Shown: positions 7,330-15,931 of the stretch, piece after piece
Layout: each line of letters starts with the position of its first letter
Position numbering within the stretch: position 1 is the stretch's first letter
Source: CAYLWW01 sp964387585
Lineage (GTDB): Bacteria; Pseudomonadota; Alphaproteobacteria; Rickettsiales; Midichloriaceae
Length of the DNA stretch: 19,588 nt
Assembly: GCA_964387585.1 (NCBI GenBank)
Contig: CAYLWW010000020.1
Location: 1 to 19,588, forward strand
Direction of reading: 5' to 3'
Position numbers and translations under genes: made by a program
The notes under the pieces: model-generated
Told to the model about the DNA's origin: nothing
What the model saw: only the letters and a program-made list of their open reading frames with translations
Database searches by the model: none

Positions 7330-7800
7330 ATGGTTGGAACATTGAATAAAGTGATCTTAATAGGGAATGTAGGTAAAGATCCAGAAATCCGTTTAACACA
7401 AGATGGAAAAGAGATAGTGAGTTTTCCCCTTGCAACATCAGAAACTTGGAAAGATAAAAATACAGGAGAAAAAAAAGAAAAAACTGAATGGCATAAAGTT
7501 GTAGTTTTCGTTCCTCAAATAGTAGATATAGTAAAGCGTTACGTAAAGAAAGGGAATAAAATATATATCGAAGGCTCTTTACAAACAAGGCGTTGGCTTG
7601 ATCAAAGTAATACTGAAAAATACATAACAGAGGTTTTACTACAGTCTTATAATAGCATTTTGATGCTTCTTGAAAATAAAGGCGGTTATGGTGGGTCTGA
7701 ACAAGAAGCTAGTCATTCTACTGAGAATTCAGGAAAGGGGCAAAATAATAATTCTTCCCGATTTTTAGTAGAAGAAATGGATGATGAAATACCTTTTTAA
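7330..7800 (+). CDS. ssb: Single-stranded DNA-binding protein
   Basis: SSB coats single-stranded DNA in replication, repair and recombination. The 156-residue protein has an N-terminal OB fold opening with MVGTLNKVILIGNVGKDPEIR and containing FPLATSETWKDKNTGEKKEKTEWHKVVVF (about residues 32-60). A flexible Gly/Ser/Asn/Gln-rich linker spans about 117-145. The acidic tip DDEIPF, which recruits partner proteins, closes the protein. All family hallmarks are present and the length is typical. The start is confirmed by the conserved VG.LNKV opening. The gene faces away from secG across a long spacer. Confidence 0.97.
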   Translation: MVGTLNKVILIGNVGKDPEIRLTQDGKEIVSFPLATSETWKDKNTGEKKEKTEWHKVVVFVPQIVDIVKRYVKKGNKIYIEGSLQTRRWLDQSNTEKYITEVLLQSYNSILMLLENKGGYGGSEQEASHSTENSGKGQNNNSSRFLVEEMDDEIPF

Positions 7801-8051
7801 CTAAAATCTTAATATAAGTTGAAAAATATAGTAAAAATTTAGTAAGCAATTACGTTAAGTATTTAAAACTTAGTTATGTTACTGGAGCTCTATTCTGCTT
7901 TACTATGTAGTAGCGCAGATGCAGATGACTATTGGTAGTGAAATTTAAGTCTCATTAGTATTTAGTAAATAATGGATATTTGATTCTGTTAGTAATAAGA
8001 TTTATTGATTTTTATGTAGATAATTTATTTAAGTGATTAAGGTTAGGGTTT

Positions 8052-8876
8052 ATGTACACGCAATGTTCTTCATATTGTATAGGCGATTCTTATAATTTAG
8101 TTGTAATTTCAAGTGATTATACTAATTCTGGTCGGCCTCATAAAATATACGGGCGTGATGTTCTTCATATAGAGGCTAATTCATTTGATACAAATTTAAG
8201 TGGAGATGTTTTTATTTATAATTACGGTTGTATAGTTTTTTGGGGTCTAGATGTTGCTAGCGAATCTAAAATTATAAATCAACTATCCACCTACTTATCC
8301 AAGCCTTCAGATTCTTTAGTAGTAGATCGTTGTAATTATGTAACTTCACCTCAGGAAGATGAAACTTACATAGACACCGAACGTGATGAAATAATAATTA
8401 ATAGCGATGATCCTCATATCAAGCTATCTTTCTCTTACGGTTTATCGCAATCAGTAAAACTATCCATATTTGAGGATTCAGTAGAGAAAACTATCGAAGA
8501 AAATAAGCAAATTCCATATGAATTAATAGCAACTGGTAAAATCTCTCTATCTCGCAAAAGCTTAGCTAAAAAAATTGGAATTTTATTTGCTGAAAGAAGC
8601 TTTGTGAATTTAAATAGTAATATTTTGGATACTCCAGATTTTTTTTGGAAGAGGCCGAAATATGAGCCTTTCTATGAAATGTCTATCAAATTTCTAGACA
8701 TTAAACAAAGGATCCAAATATTAAACGATAGACTTGATATAATTCATGAATTGTACCAAATATTATCAACAGAATTACAACATGCTCACTCATCGCGTTT
8801 AGAATTAATTATAATATATTTGATTTTAATAGAAGTGGTATTGGGATTATTAAAAGATGTGTTGAAGTGGTTATAA
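8052..8876 (+). CDS. RMND1/DUF155 family membrane-anchored protein
   Basis: This 274-residue protein fits the DUF155 (RMND1/Sif2/Sif3, COG1723) family. The segment GDVFIYNYGCIVFWGLD (51-67) matches the family's FVFxYGvvVFWG pattern. The middle part contains the SYGLSQSVKL and ALA-like AKKIGILFAER segments, then LDTPDFFWKRPKYEPFYEMSIKFLDIKQRIQILNDRLDII, a strong family hallmark. A single membrane helix at about 249-270 ends the protein, also typical. Eukaryotic members sit in the mitochondrial inner membrane and support mitochondrial translation; the bacterial role is not established. An AAGG-like ribosome site precedes the ATG at 8052. It lies 51 bp upstream of petA on the same strand, so it may be co-transcribed with the bc1 genes. 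Confidence 0.85.
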   Translation: MYTQCSSYCIGDSYNLVVISSDYTNSGRPHKIYGRDVLHIEANSFDTNLSGDVFIYNYGCIVFWGLDVASESKIINQLSTYLSKPSDSLVVDRCNYVTSPQEDETYIDTERDEIIINSDDPHIKLSFSYGLSQSVKLSIFEDSVEKTIEENKQIPYELIATGKISLSRKSLAKKIGILFAERSFVNLNSNILDTPDFFWKRPKYEPFYEMSIKFLDIKQRIQILNDRLDIIHELYQILSTELQHAHSSRLELIIIYLILIEVVLGLLKDVLKWL

Positions 8877-8927
8877 TAAAGCTTTAAAACTTAAATAAAA
8901 ATCAATGTCACATTATACGTTAGTCTT

Positions 8928-9512
8928 ATGTCGAGTAAACCAGAAGAAAATAAGGAAAACAGTGATTTAATTAGCAATGAGTCTTCATTAAACCAAAAAG
9001 ATGATGCTTCTCACTCTCGTAGAGACTTTGTAGTAATGGCAGCATCTGCTGTTGCTTGTATAGGTGCAGCTACAGCTGCTATACCTTTTATACGCTCTCT
9101 TAGTCCTGATGCTAGTGTCCTAGCAAGCGGAACTACAGAAGTAGATATCAGCAATGTAAAGTCAGGGGAAAGCATTACAGTTATGTGGCGTGGCCAACCT
9201 GTGTTTATTACTCATCGCACAACAAAGCAAATAGAAGAAGCCAAATCAGTAGATATTTCCCAGCTTAAAGATCCTGAAGCTGATAGCGTCAGGGTTAAGC
9301 CAGGCAAAGAGCAATGGTTAGTAGTAGTAGCAGTATGTACCCATCTTGGTTGCGTTCCAATTAATGGCAAAGGTGAATTTGATGGTTCACTATGCCCTTG
9401 TCACGGCTCTCAATATGATAGCTCTGGCCGTATACGTTTAGGTCCAGCTCCAAAAAATTTGCTAGTACCCCCATATACTTTTATTAATGATAGTAAAATA
9501 AAGATAGGTTAG
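8928..9512 (+). CDS. petA: Rieske iron-sulfur subunit of the cytochrome bc1 complex
   Basis: This subunit carries electrons from ubiquinol to cytochrome c1 in complex III. Of 194 residues, the first 29 are polar. Then SRRDFVVMA (30-38) gives a Tat-type twin-arginine motif before the membrane anchor at about 36-56. The soluble domain has the cluster-binding boxes CTHLGC (137-142) and CPCHGS (156-161), supplying Cys137, His139, Cys156 and His159 with the disulfide pair Cys142/Cys158. The GPAP..L segment follows at 172-179, as in the family. The protein should bind a 2Fe-2S cluster and be inserted by the Tat system. petB follows after 121 bp; the spacer is longer than usual for this operon. Confidence 0.97.
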   Translation: MSSKPEENKENSDLISNESSLNQKDDASHSRRDFVVMAASAVACIGAATAAIPFIRSLSPDASVLASGTTEVDISNVKSGESITVMWRGQPVFITHRTTKQIEEAKSVDISQLKDPEADSVRVKPGKEQWLVVVAVCTHLGCVPINGKGEFDGSLCPCHGSQYDSSGRIRLGPAPKNLLVPPYTFINDSKIKIG

Positions 9513-9633
9513 ATTTAGCTTATAATTTTTATTATATGGCTATTAAATCAAGTCTAAGATGTTATAGTTACGATATTTAAGAGTATTAAAAAATAAAAAA
9601 ATGATTCTATTAAATAAAGATTGATTTAATAAA

Positions 9634-10839
9634 ATGTCACATAAATTAATAAGCTGGATAGAGCAACGTTTACCAATATTTTCTTCTTTAAAGCATTTAG
9701 GAGAATATAGAGCACCTAAGAACCTTAATTATGCTTGGAATTTTGGATCATTAGCAGGTTTATCTTTAGTTATCCAAATACTGACCGGCTTATTTTTAGC
9801 TATGCAATATACTCCACATGTAAGTTTAGCATTTAGCAGTGTAGAAAATATTATGCGAAATGTGAATTATGGTTGGTTAATAAGGTATTGTCATGCTGTT
9901 GGTGCATCTATGTTTTTTGCAGTAGTTTATATGCATATAGCCCGAGGGTTATATTACGGCTCATATAAGTCACCTAGAGAAGTTATATGGTTTTTGGGTA
10001 TATTTATATTCTTAGCTATGATGGCTACTGCCTTTATGGGGTATGTATTACCATGGGGGCAAATGAGTTTTTGGGGCGCCAAGGTAATTACCACTTTATT
10101 CTCTGCTATTCCATTTATAGGAGATGACATAGTGATATGGCTATGGGGTGGTTATTCTGTAGATAATCCAACTTTGAATCGCTTTTTTGCTTTACACTTT
10201 TTATTACCTTTTGTAATAATAGCCCTAATACTTTTGCACATAGTAGCTTTACACATTCCAGGATCAAATAACCCAACTGGAATAGAAGTAAAATCTAAAA
10301 GAGATACAATTCCATTTCATCCATACTATACTATAAAAGATCTTTTTGGAGTCGGGGTGTTCTTTCTAATATTCTTTTTCTTTGTTTTCTTTAGTCCTAA
10401 CAGCTTAGGGCATCCAGATAATTACATTCCAGCTAATCCATTAGTTACTCCTCCACATATAGTACCAGAATGGTATTTTTTACCTTTCTACGCAATTTTG
10501 CGTTCAATACCTAGTAAAATTGGTGGTGTATTAGCTATGTTCAGCGCCATCGCTATACTATTCATATTACCTTGGTTGGATAGATCAAATATCAAAAGTG
10601 CTAGATATAGACCATTATTTCGTTTTTTTACTTTGTTATTATGGATAGTCTTTATAGGATTAGGGTATATAGGATCTAAACCAGCAGAAGAGCCTTATAC
10701 AACGATTGGACAAATTTTAACTATATGGTATTTTATACATTTTTTGATAATTCTTCCTATATTGCCAAAATTTGAAATAAGAGTAAATTTACCAGAATCT
10801 ATAGATCTAGAGCATAGTAGTGTTAAGAAAATAAACTAA
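9634..10839 (+). CDS. petB: Cytochrome b subunit of the cytochrome bc1 complex
   Basis: This is the membrane core of complex III, which oxidises ubiquinol and pumps protons through the Q cycle. The protein is 401 residues with about eight membrane helices. Haem ligands are His87 and His101 in helix B and His188 and His202 in helix D, each pair spaced by the usual 14 residues. The Qo-site motif PEWY is at 278-281. The conserved GYVLPWGQMSFWGA segment (136-149) is complete. I use petB by alphaproteobacterial custom (also fbcB). All catalytic residues are present. Cytochrome c1 (petC), which normally follows directly, is not here; the next 430 bp hold transposase remnants. Confidence 0.97.
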   Translation: MSHKLISWIEQRLPIFSSLKHLGEYRAPKNLNYAWNFGSLAGLSLVIQILTGLFLAMQYTPHVSLAFSSVENIMRNVNYGWLIRYCHAVGASMFFAVVYMHIARGLYYGSYKSPREVIWFLGIFIFLAMMATAFMGYVLPWGQMSFWGAKVITTLFSAIPFIGDDIVIWLWGGYSVDNPTLNRFFALHFLLPFVIIALILLHIVALHIPGSNNPTGIEVKSKRDTIPFHPYYTIKDLFGVGVFFLIFFFFVFFSPNSLGHPDNYIPANPLVTPPHIVPEWYFLPFYAILRSIPSKIGGVLAMFSAIAILFILPWLDRSNIKSARYRPLFRFFTLLLWIVFIGLGYIGSKPAEEPYTTIGQILTIWYFIHFLIILPILPKFEIRVNLPESIDLEHSSVKKIN

Positions 10840-10861
10840 ATAATTTAGTAAAAGTAAGCGG

Positions 10862-10966
10862 AATAAAGCTAAGGAAGATCAAATCAAGTTTGTCAAAGGC
10901 CATGCCCGTTCTCTTGCTCTTCTTTAATATGCCAAAAAGCCTTTCGATATTAGACCTATTTTGAAG
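10862..10966 (-). pseudogene. C-terminal remnant of an IS5-type transposase (first type)
   Basis: Minus-strand reading from 10966 gives LQNRSNIERLFGILKKSKR, then TGMAFDKLDLIFLSFI. This is the C-terminal pattern of IS5-type DDE transposases (R..IE..FG.lK...R.a.rydKl...fl.fi) with the catalytic Glu. Nothing upstream belongs to the same protein: the sequence before it is the end of a different transposase. It is a short dead fragment. Confidence 0.7.
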
Positions 10967-10972
10967 CTGATT

Positions 10973-11150
10973 TTATATTAATTCCAAATTATAAATAGCA
11001 GCAATGAAATTAAATCTGAGGCTGAATCGTTTTCGTTTATTTCTGCATTTATCAGATATGATTTAAAATCCTTTAAGCATTGCATTTACCACTCTCTTAC
11101 TTACAAGCTCTTGATTTTTTCTTCTTATCCTCTTTTGTTAACAGTGCCAT
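10973..11150 (-). pseudogene. C-terminal remnant of a DDE_Tnp_4-like IS5-group transposase (second type)
   Basis: From an ATG at 11150 the minus strand reads MALLTKEDKKKKSRACK and stops. After a frame change it continues KRVVNAMLKGF, a stop, then IISDKCRNKRKRFSLRFNF and IAAIYNLELI before a TAA at 10975-10973. The RNRRKRF.LRFNLIA.IYN.EL ending is typical of DDE_Tnp_4-type IS5-group transposases common in Rickettsiales. A stop and a frameshift make it dead. It abuts the other remnant at 10862-10966. Confidence 0.7.
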
Positions 11151-11268
11151 AATAATTCCTGAGTTATAAATTGAAGGGAGTAAACCCAGACATATATTTA
11201 ACTTATATATTATCTATTCTTGCTTTTTTATGAGCATTCTTGGATATTTATAATATAATTTCCTTCTT

Positions 11269-12693
11269 TTATAAATTTTTATAACCTTCAAGAGCTATCT
11301 TTCTAGAATCATTTAAATCTACTATTGGAAAAGGATATGATTGACCTAAAGTCACTTCAGAAGATTTTAGTATATATTCAGGCGCCTGCCAGGGCTTAAA
11401 TAGAAATTCATCAGGCAATTTAGCTATTTCTGGAACGAAATGACGAGTATATACTCCATTAGGATCAAATTTTTCTCCTTGTAAAATTGGGTTAAATACG
11501 CGAAAATATGGTGCAGCATCAGCTCCCGAACCTGCCACCCATTGCCAACTAGCGCTATTGCTTGCTAAATCAGCATCTAATAAACAATCCCAAAACCAAT
11601 CCCTTCCATGATGCCAATGTATTAATAAGTTTTTTACTAAAAATGATGCAACGATCATACGAACTCTATTATGCATATTTCCAGTTTGCCATAATTCTCT
11701 CATTCCAGCATCAACAATAGGATATCCAGTTTTTCCTTGAGTCCAAGCTTTTAATAAATGCTTATTATTATTCCAAGGGAAAGAATCAAATTTTTTTTGA
11801 AAATTTTCATTAGGTAGTTCTGGAAAATGATATAATAAGTAGTAGGAAAATTCTCGCCAACCAATCTCGCTTAAAAAGCAATCTATACCTTCTTTATTTA
11901 CAGCTTGTTCTCTATATTTTTGTACTGCATACCATATTTGCTGCACTGAAATTTCCCCGAAATGAATATGCATCGATAATTTATATACTCCATCGAAACA
12001 AGGGAAATTCCTTTTTTCTTTATAATCTTCTATTCCATTCTCTAAAAAATTCCTTAGCTTTTTTTGTGCAGCTTTTTCTCCAAATTCCCAAATTCCTTCA
12101 AGTTTTTTATACCAATTATGGCTTGATAGTAAGTTTAAATCATCAATTGATATAGTGTTATTCAAATCTTTCTTTAAATTGAATGCAGTAGGAAGGCCTA
12201 TAGGGAATCTAGGCTTAGTAGAATTCAAGCAACCATTACGATAAAAATGAGAAAATACCTTATAGTAGTTACCGCTAATATTCTTAATTTGAGAAGGCTC
12301 CCATAACAAATTACCAGAAAAATTTTTGCACTCAATTCCTATATTTTGAAAAAATAATTTTATTTTCTTATCGCAATCAATATTATATTTATCATAGCAT
12401 CCATTCCAATAAATCGCGCTAACATTATTCTCTTTAGCAATTTTATCAAGTATCGCTAAAGGTTGACCAGTATATACATTTAAATTATTTTGCAATGAAT
12501 TGTCTAATAACTTTAGCGAATGATAAAGCCACCACTTAGAACAGCTACCCATTTTAAATGGGTCCTCTTCATCCATAACGAAAATTGGAATAACTGAATA
12601 CTCTTCTAATACCTCCATTAGAGCTGGATTATCAGATAATCTTAGGTCCTGACGAAACCAAAATATAGCTGTTTTAAGATTAACGTTATTCAT
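11269..12693 (-). CDS. phrB: Deoxyribodipyrimidine photolyase (cryptochrome/photolyase family)
   Basis: This enzyme repairs UV-induced pyrimidine dimers using light, with FAD as cofactor. The ATG at 12693 gives 474 residues and starts MNNVNLKTAIFWFRQDLRLSDNPAL, the usual short lead to the antenna-binding Rossmann domain; a TTG 18 bp further upstream (12711) is possible but less likely. The C-terminal FAD domain has EIGWREFSYYLLYHFPE, GYPIVDAGMRELWQTGNMHNRVRM and DADLASNSASWQWVAGSGADAAPYFRVFNP, which are class I CPD photolyase signatures. The motifs look intact, so the enzyme is probably active. The gene stands between IS debris and ruvB, on the same strand as ruvB and 65 bp from it. A light-dependent enzyme is notable if the host-dependent lifestyle inferred for this organism is right. 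Confidence 0.93.
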   Translation of the reverse strand: MNNVNLKTAIFWFRQDLRLSDNPALMEVLEEYSVIPIFVMDEEDPFKMGSCSKWWLYHSLKLLDNSLQNNLNVYTGQPLAILDKIAKENNVSAIYWNGCYDKYNIDCDKKIKLFFQNIGIECKNFSGNLLWEPSQIKNISGNYYKVFSHFYRNGCLNSTKPRFPIGLPTAFNLKKDLNNTISIDDLNLLSSHNWYKKLEGIWEFGEKAAQKKLRNFLENGIEDYKEKRNFPCFDGVYKLSMHIHFGEISVQQIWYAVQKYREQAVNKEGIDCFLSEIGWREFSYYLLYHFPELPNENFQKKFDSFPWNNNKHLLKAWTQGKTGYPIVDAGMRELWQTGNMHNRVRMIVASFLVKNLLIHWHHGRDWFWDCLLDADLASNSASWQWVAGSGADAAPYFRVFNPILQGEKFDPNGVYTRHFVPEIAKLPDEFLFKPWQAPEYILKSSEVTLGQSYPFPIVDLNDSRKIALEGYKNL

Positions 12694-12758
12694 GTTTTGA
12701 TAATCAACCAATATGTTAAAAAATTAGCACAATACAAGTAATTTTACTCATAAACCAT

Positions 12759-13787
12759 CTATTTGCTTAACGTTAAGTGTAAGCGACAACTTTCAGTTAG
12801 AACCCTACCTCTAGGAGTACGATTAATAAACCCTATCTGCATAAGGTATGGTTCAATATCTTCTTCTATCGTGTCTCTATCTTCAAATAAACCTGCGGAA
12901 ATCGTTTCTATACCTATAGGTCCACCATTATAATGATTAAAAATGTACTCTATGTATTTATAATCTAGTATATCCAAACCTAATGAATCTATGCCTAGTT
13001 TATTAAGTGCTTCATCAGCTAATTGTTTAGTAATAGTATAATTATTACTAAATTGGGCAAAATCACGAATTCTTTTTAATAATCTTATTGCTATACGGGG
13101 AGTCCCTCTTGATCTTATAGCTACTTCTAAAGCCGCTTCTGCAGTAATTTCTTGATTAAGCTTATTAGCACAACGCAATATAACTTGCTTTAATTCATCA
13201 TGAGAATAAAAATCTAATTTGACAGGTATTCCAAATCGATCTTTTAAAGGATTAGTAAGTAATCCCAGCCTAGTAGTTGCACCTACTAAAGTGAATTTAG
13301 GCAAATTTATTCTAACCGTTCTAGCGGTAGGACCATCCCCTATTATCAAGTCTATTACAAAATCTTCCATAGCTGGATATAATAGCTCCTCAACTGCAGT
13401 ATTTAATCTATGTATTTCGTCAATAAACAATATATCTCCTGACTCTAGATTCGTTAATATAGCTGCTAGATCGCCTATTTTCGCTAAAACTGGTCCAGAA
13501 GTGGATTTCATACCGACATTTAATTCATTAGCTATTATTTGTGATAAAGTAGTTTTTCCTAATCCAGGAGGACCATAAAATAATACATGATCCAATGCCT
13601 CTTTCCTTTTTTTAGCAGCAGATATGAATATATTTAGGTTATTCTTTAAATTATTTTGCCCTATAAAATCTTTGAAAGTTTTAGGTCTAATGCTAAAATC
13701 ATCTGGTTTAGCTTCTGGGTTAATTAACTCCCTTGAAGCAGATTTATCGATTTCGCTTTTTTTAGAATTGTTTAAATTTTCTGTCAT
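12759..13787 (-). CDS. ruvB: Holliday junction branch-migration ATPase RuvB
   Basis: RuvB is the hexameric AAA+ motor that, with RuvA, drives branch migration of Holliday junctions in recombinational repair. The protein is 342 residues, normal in length. Walker A is GPPGLGKTT (72-80), Walker B FIDEIHR (121-127), sensor 1 GATTR (169-173), and the arginine finger is probably Arg184 in DRFG. The C-terminal winged helix contains GPIGIETISAGLFEDRDTIEEDIEPYL and ends IGFINRTPRGRVLT, as in the family. The N-terminal 30 residues are a polar extension of variable sequence. ruvA, often just upstream, is not in the window; lolD lies there instead, 42 bp away on the same strand. Confidence 0.98.
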   Translation of the reverse strand: MTENLNNSKKSEIDKSASRELINPEAKPDDFSIRPKTFKDFIGQNNLKNNLNIFISAAKKRKEALDHVLFYGPPGLGKTTLSQIIANELNVGMKSTSGPVLAKIGDLAAILTNLESGDILFIDEIHRLNTAVEELLYPAMEDFVIDLIIGDGPTARTVRINLPKFTLVGATTRLGLLTNPLKDRFGIPVKLDFYSHDELKQVILRCANKLNQEITAEAALEVAIRSRGTPRIAIRLLKRIRDFAQFSNNYTITKQLADEALNKLGIDSLGLDILDYKYIEYIFNHYNGGPIGIETISAGLFEDRDTIEEDIEPYLMQIGFINRTPRGRVLTESCRLHLTLSK

Positions 13788-13829
13788 TAACTGAAGAGTT
13801 GTATTTTTATCAGTTTTTCAACTTTGATT

Positions 13830-14516
13830 TTAATGTTCGAACGGAGATAATGTTCCTTTTTGCAACATTAGTACACGATCTGATTTTAAGGCTAATTCTA
13901 GATTATGAGTAACTATTATCGCTGAGCTATTATGCTTTTTAACCTCATTCATAAATAAATCTATTACTTTGTTTGAATTATCTTCATCTAAATTTCCTGT
14001 AGGTTCATCTGCTAATATTAACTTAGGCTTAGTTACAATACTTCTTGCTATAGCAACTCTTTGTTGCTCACCCCCTGATAATTCTGTAGCTAAGTTTGAA
14101 ATTTTATCTGATAATCCCACTTCTTCTAATATTGATATTGCATTATTTTTTGCTATTTTACGATCTATATTACTTATATATTGTGGCAAAAGAAGATTTT
14201 CTAGCACTGTGAATTCAGGAAGTAAATGATGAAATTGATAAATAAATCCTAGATACTTCCTACGCAATAAAGTTCTTTTTTTATCACTAGCGTTATGGCA
14301 TTCGTGATTATCTATTTTAATTTGACCTGAAGTTGGATTTTCAAGTAATCCAGATATTTGAAGCAAGGTACTCTTACCTGACCCAGATGGACCTATTATT
14401 GATATTAGTTCACCACGACTTACCTTCAAATCTACATTAATTAGCACTTCCTGTGTTACATTGCTTTGGGTAAAATTTTTGCTAATTTTTTTTAATCTCA
14501 GTACAGTACTAATCAT
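13830..14516 (-). CDS. lolD: Lipoprotein-releasing ABC transporter ATPase LolD
   Basis: LolD is the ATPase of the LolCDE complex, which extracts lipoproteins from the inner membrane for delivery to the outer membrane. The 228-residue protein has Walker A GPSGSGKST (42-50), the Q-loop in FIYQFHHLLPEFTVLEN (91-107), the ABC signature LSGGEQQR (146-153) and Walker B LILADEPTGNLD (166-177). The QFHHLLPEFT stretch is typical of LolD and separates it from related FtsE and MacB ATPases. The membrane partner lolC/E is not adjacent here. The gene is divergent from lpxD across about 200 bp. Together with the lpx genes it indicates a real outer membrane. Confidence 0.92.
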   Translation of the reverse strand: MISTVLRLKKISKNFTQSNVTQEVLINVDLKVSRGELISIIGPSGSGKSTLLQISGLLENPTSGQIKIDNHECHNASDKKRTLLRRKYLGFIYQFHHLLPEFTVLENLLLPQYISNIDRKIAKNNAISILEEVGLSDKISNLATELSGGEQQRVAIARSIVTKPKLILADEPTGNLDEDNSNKVIDLFMNEVKKHNSSAIIVTHNLELALKSDRVLMLQKGTLSPFEH

Positions 14517-14723
14517 TTATGTAATATTTTTATTTAACTGAACTTAATATTTTATAAATAAAATTAATTATGCTATATGTATATTAGTTTTATTCACTTT
14601 AATAGTACTAATTTACAGCTATAATAAACTACATTTAAGTTTTTCGGTAAAAATATTTACTAAAATTAAAATCAGCTTTTCTTTTTATAGCATTTAAATT
14701 AATTGAGAAAATATTCTTTATAT

Positions 14724-15761
14724 ATGCATGTATCCAACAAGTTTTTTTTAAATAAAGGCCCATATATAATAAACCAATTAGCTGATTTAGTTGAATGTGA
14801 GGTAATAGGAAATGGTGAGCTGTTAATTACGGGAATAGCTACTATAAATAATGCAAATCCTAGTGAAATAACATTTCTAGCAAATCCTAAATATAGAGAA
14901 CATCTAAAAACTAGTAATGCTGGAGCATGCGTAATAAATGAAGCAGATTTAGCTATTGCTCCTAACAATATGGTTTTATTAGTAACTAGTAACCCTCATC
15001 TAACTTACGCTAAGTTAGTAAATGTTTTCTATCAAGATTTGTTAGAAGAATATATAGAAAAACTAGGAGAATATATATCTCCTGCAGCTTTTATAGATAA
15101 AAGTGCCGAAATAAGTTCTGGTTGTTATATAGAGCCAGGGGTTTATATAGGACGCAATGCTAAAGTAGGTGAAGGATGTAGGGTTATGGCTAATGCATAT
15201 ATAGGTAATGATGTAGTCATAGGCAATAAATCATGTATAGGTCCTAATTCTACTTTAATTCATTGTATAATTGGAGACAGATGTATAATACATCCAGGTG
15301 TACGCATTGGTAGTGATGGATTTGGTTTTGCTTTAGGTAAAAAAGAGATATTAAAAATCCCTCAATTAGGGGGAGTTATAATAGAAGACGATGTAGAAAT
15401 AGGGTCCAATTCCTGTATAGATCGTGGCTCAATAGATGATACTATTATAAGAAAAAATACTAAGATAGATAACTTAGTTCAAATTGCTCATAACGTTTGT
15501 ATTAATGAAAACTGCCTTATAGCAGCTCAGGTTGGAATTGCTGGTAGTACAGTCATAGGCAGTGGAACTATGATAGGGGGACAAGCAGGTATCGTTGGTC
15601 ATGTTCACATAGGAGAAAAAACAGTTATCGCAGCACAAAGCGGTGTAATGAACGATGTAATAGATAATGCAAGCCTGGGGGGTACCCCTGCTGTAAATAT
15701 ACAGCAATGGCATAGGCAATCGGTATTTTTAAAGAATGCAGTAAAGAAAAAGAATAATTGA
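14724..15761 (+). CDS. lpxD: UDP-3-O-acylglucosamine N-acyltransferase LpxD
   Basis: LpxD adds the second, N-linked acyl chain in the third step of lipid A synthesis. The ATG at 14724 gives 345 residues beginning MHVSNKFFLNKGPYIINQLADL, close to the family N-terminus; a TTG at 14703 would add seven residues. An N-terminal uridine-binding domain (PSEITFLANPKYREHL) is followed by many left-handed beta-helix hexapeptide repeats. The catalytic His lies in the LVQIAHNVCI segment, and SDGFGFA is present. A C-terminal helix ends at KKKNN after WHRQSVFLKNAVKK. It is the first gene of an lpxD-fabZ-lpxA-lpxI run. The bamA gene often found upstream of lpxD is absent. Confidence 0.95.
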   Translation: MHVSNKFFLNKGPYIINQLADLVECEVIGNGELLITGIATINNANPSEITFLANPKYREHLKTSNAGACVINEADLAIAPNNMVLLVTSNPHLTYAKLVNVFYQDLLEEYIEKLGEYISPAAFIDKSAEISSGCYIEPGVYIGRNAKVGEGCRVMANAYIGNDVVIGNKSCIGPNSTLIHCIIGDRCIIHPGVRIGSDGFGFALGKKEILKIPQLGGVIIEDDVEIGSNSCIDRGSIDDTIIRKNTKIDNLVQIAHNVCINENCLIAAQVGIAGSTVIGSGTMIGGQAGIVGHVHIGEKTVIAAQSGVMNDVIDNASLGGTPAVNIQQWHRQSVFLKNAVKKKNN

Positions 15762-15931
15762 TTTATCTGGTATTTTTAGAGTCATTTACTTGAAATACAA
15801 ACTATATTAAATTTTAAATTTTTCTATTTAAGCTAAAAATTTAGGTTTTTACTAATTTATCTATTGTATAACTCAGTTAGCTTTAATATAGTTACTGTAA
15901 AATAAACGAAAAATTTAACTACGCTTATTAT

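Larger units (their letters stand above)
10840..11268. other. petB-phrB spacer filled with IS debris
   Basis: Apart from the two transposase remnants listed separately, these 429 bp hold no gene I can support. In particular, I find no CxxCH haem-binding motif or other trace of cytochrome c1 on the plus strand, where petC would be expected. The last 90 bp, before the photolyase stop codon, are AT-rich and featureless. Confidence 0.6.

Noticed and set aside
7310..7588. A 92-codon minus-strand open frame rich in Leu and Phe over ssb.
   Set aside because: It is the antisense of the conserved OB fold of ssb; its hydrophobic look comes from Lys/Glu-rich codons read backwards.
7801..8051. The 251-bp spacer between ssb and the DUF155 gene, checked for a small RNA or tRNA.
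   Set aside because: No cloverleaf, T-loop motif or stable hairpin was found; only AT-rich sequence.
13830..13845. TTCGAAC in the sequence, which resembles a tRNA T-loop.
   Set aside because: It lies in the last codons of lolD (SPFEH) and no acceptor or anticodon stem surrounds it.
14620..14625. TATAAT upstream of lpxD as a promoter -10 box.
   Set aside because: No -35 match at 16-18 bp; the nearest (TTCACT) is 21 bp away.
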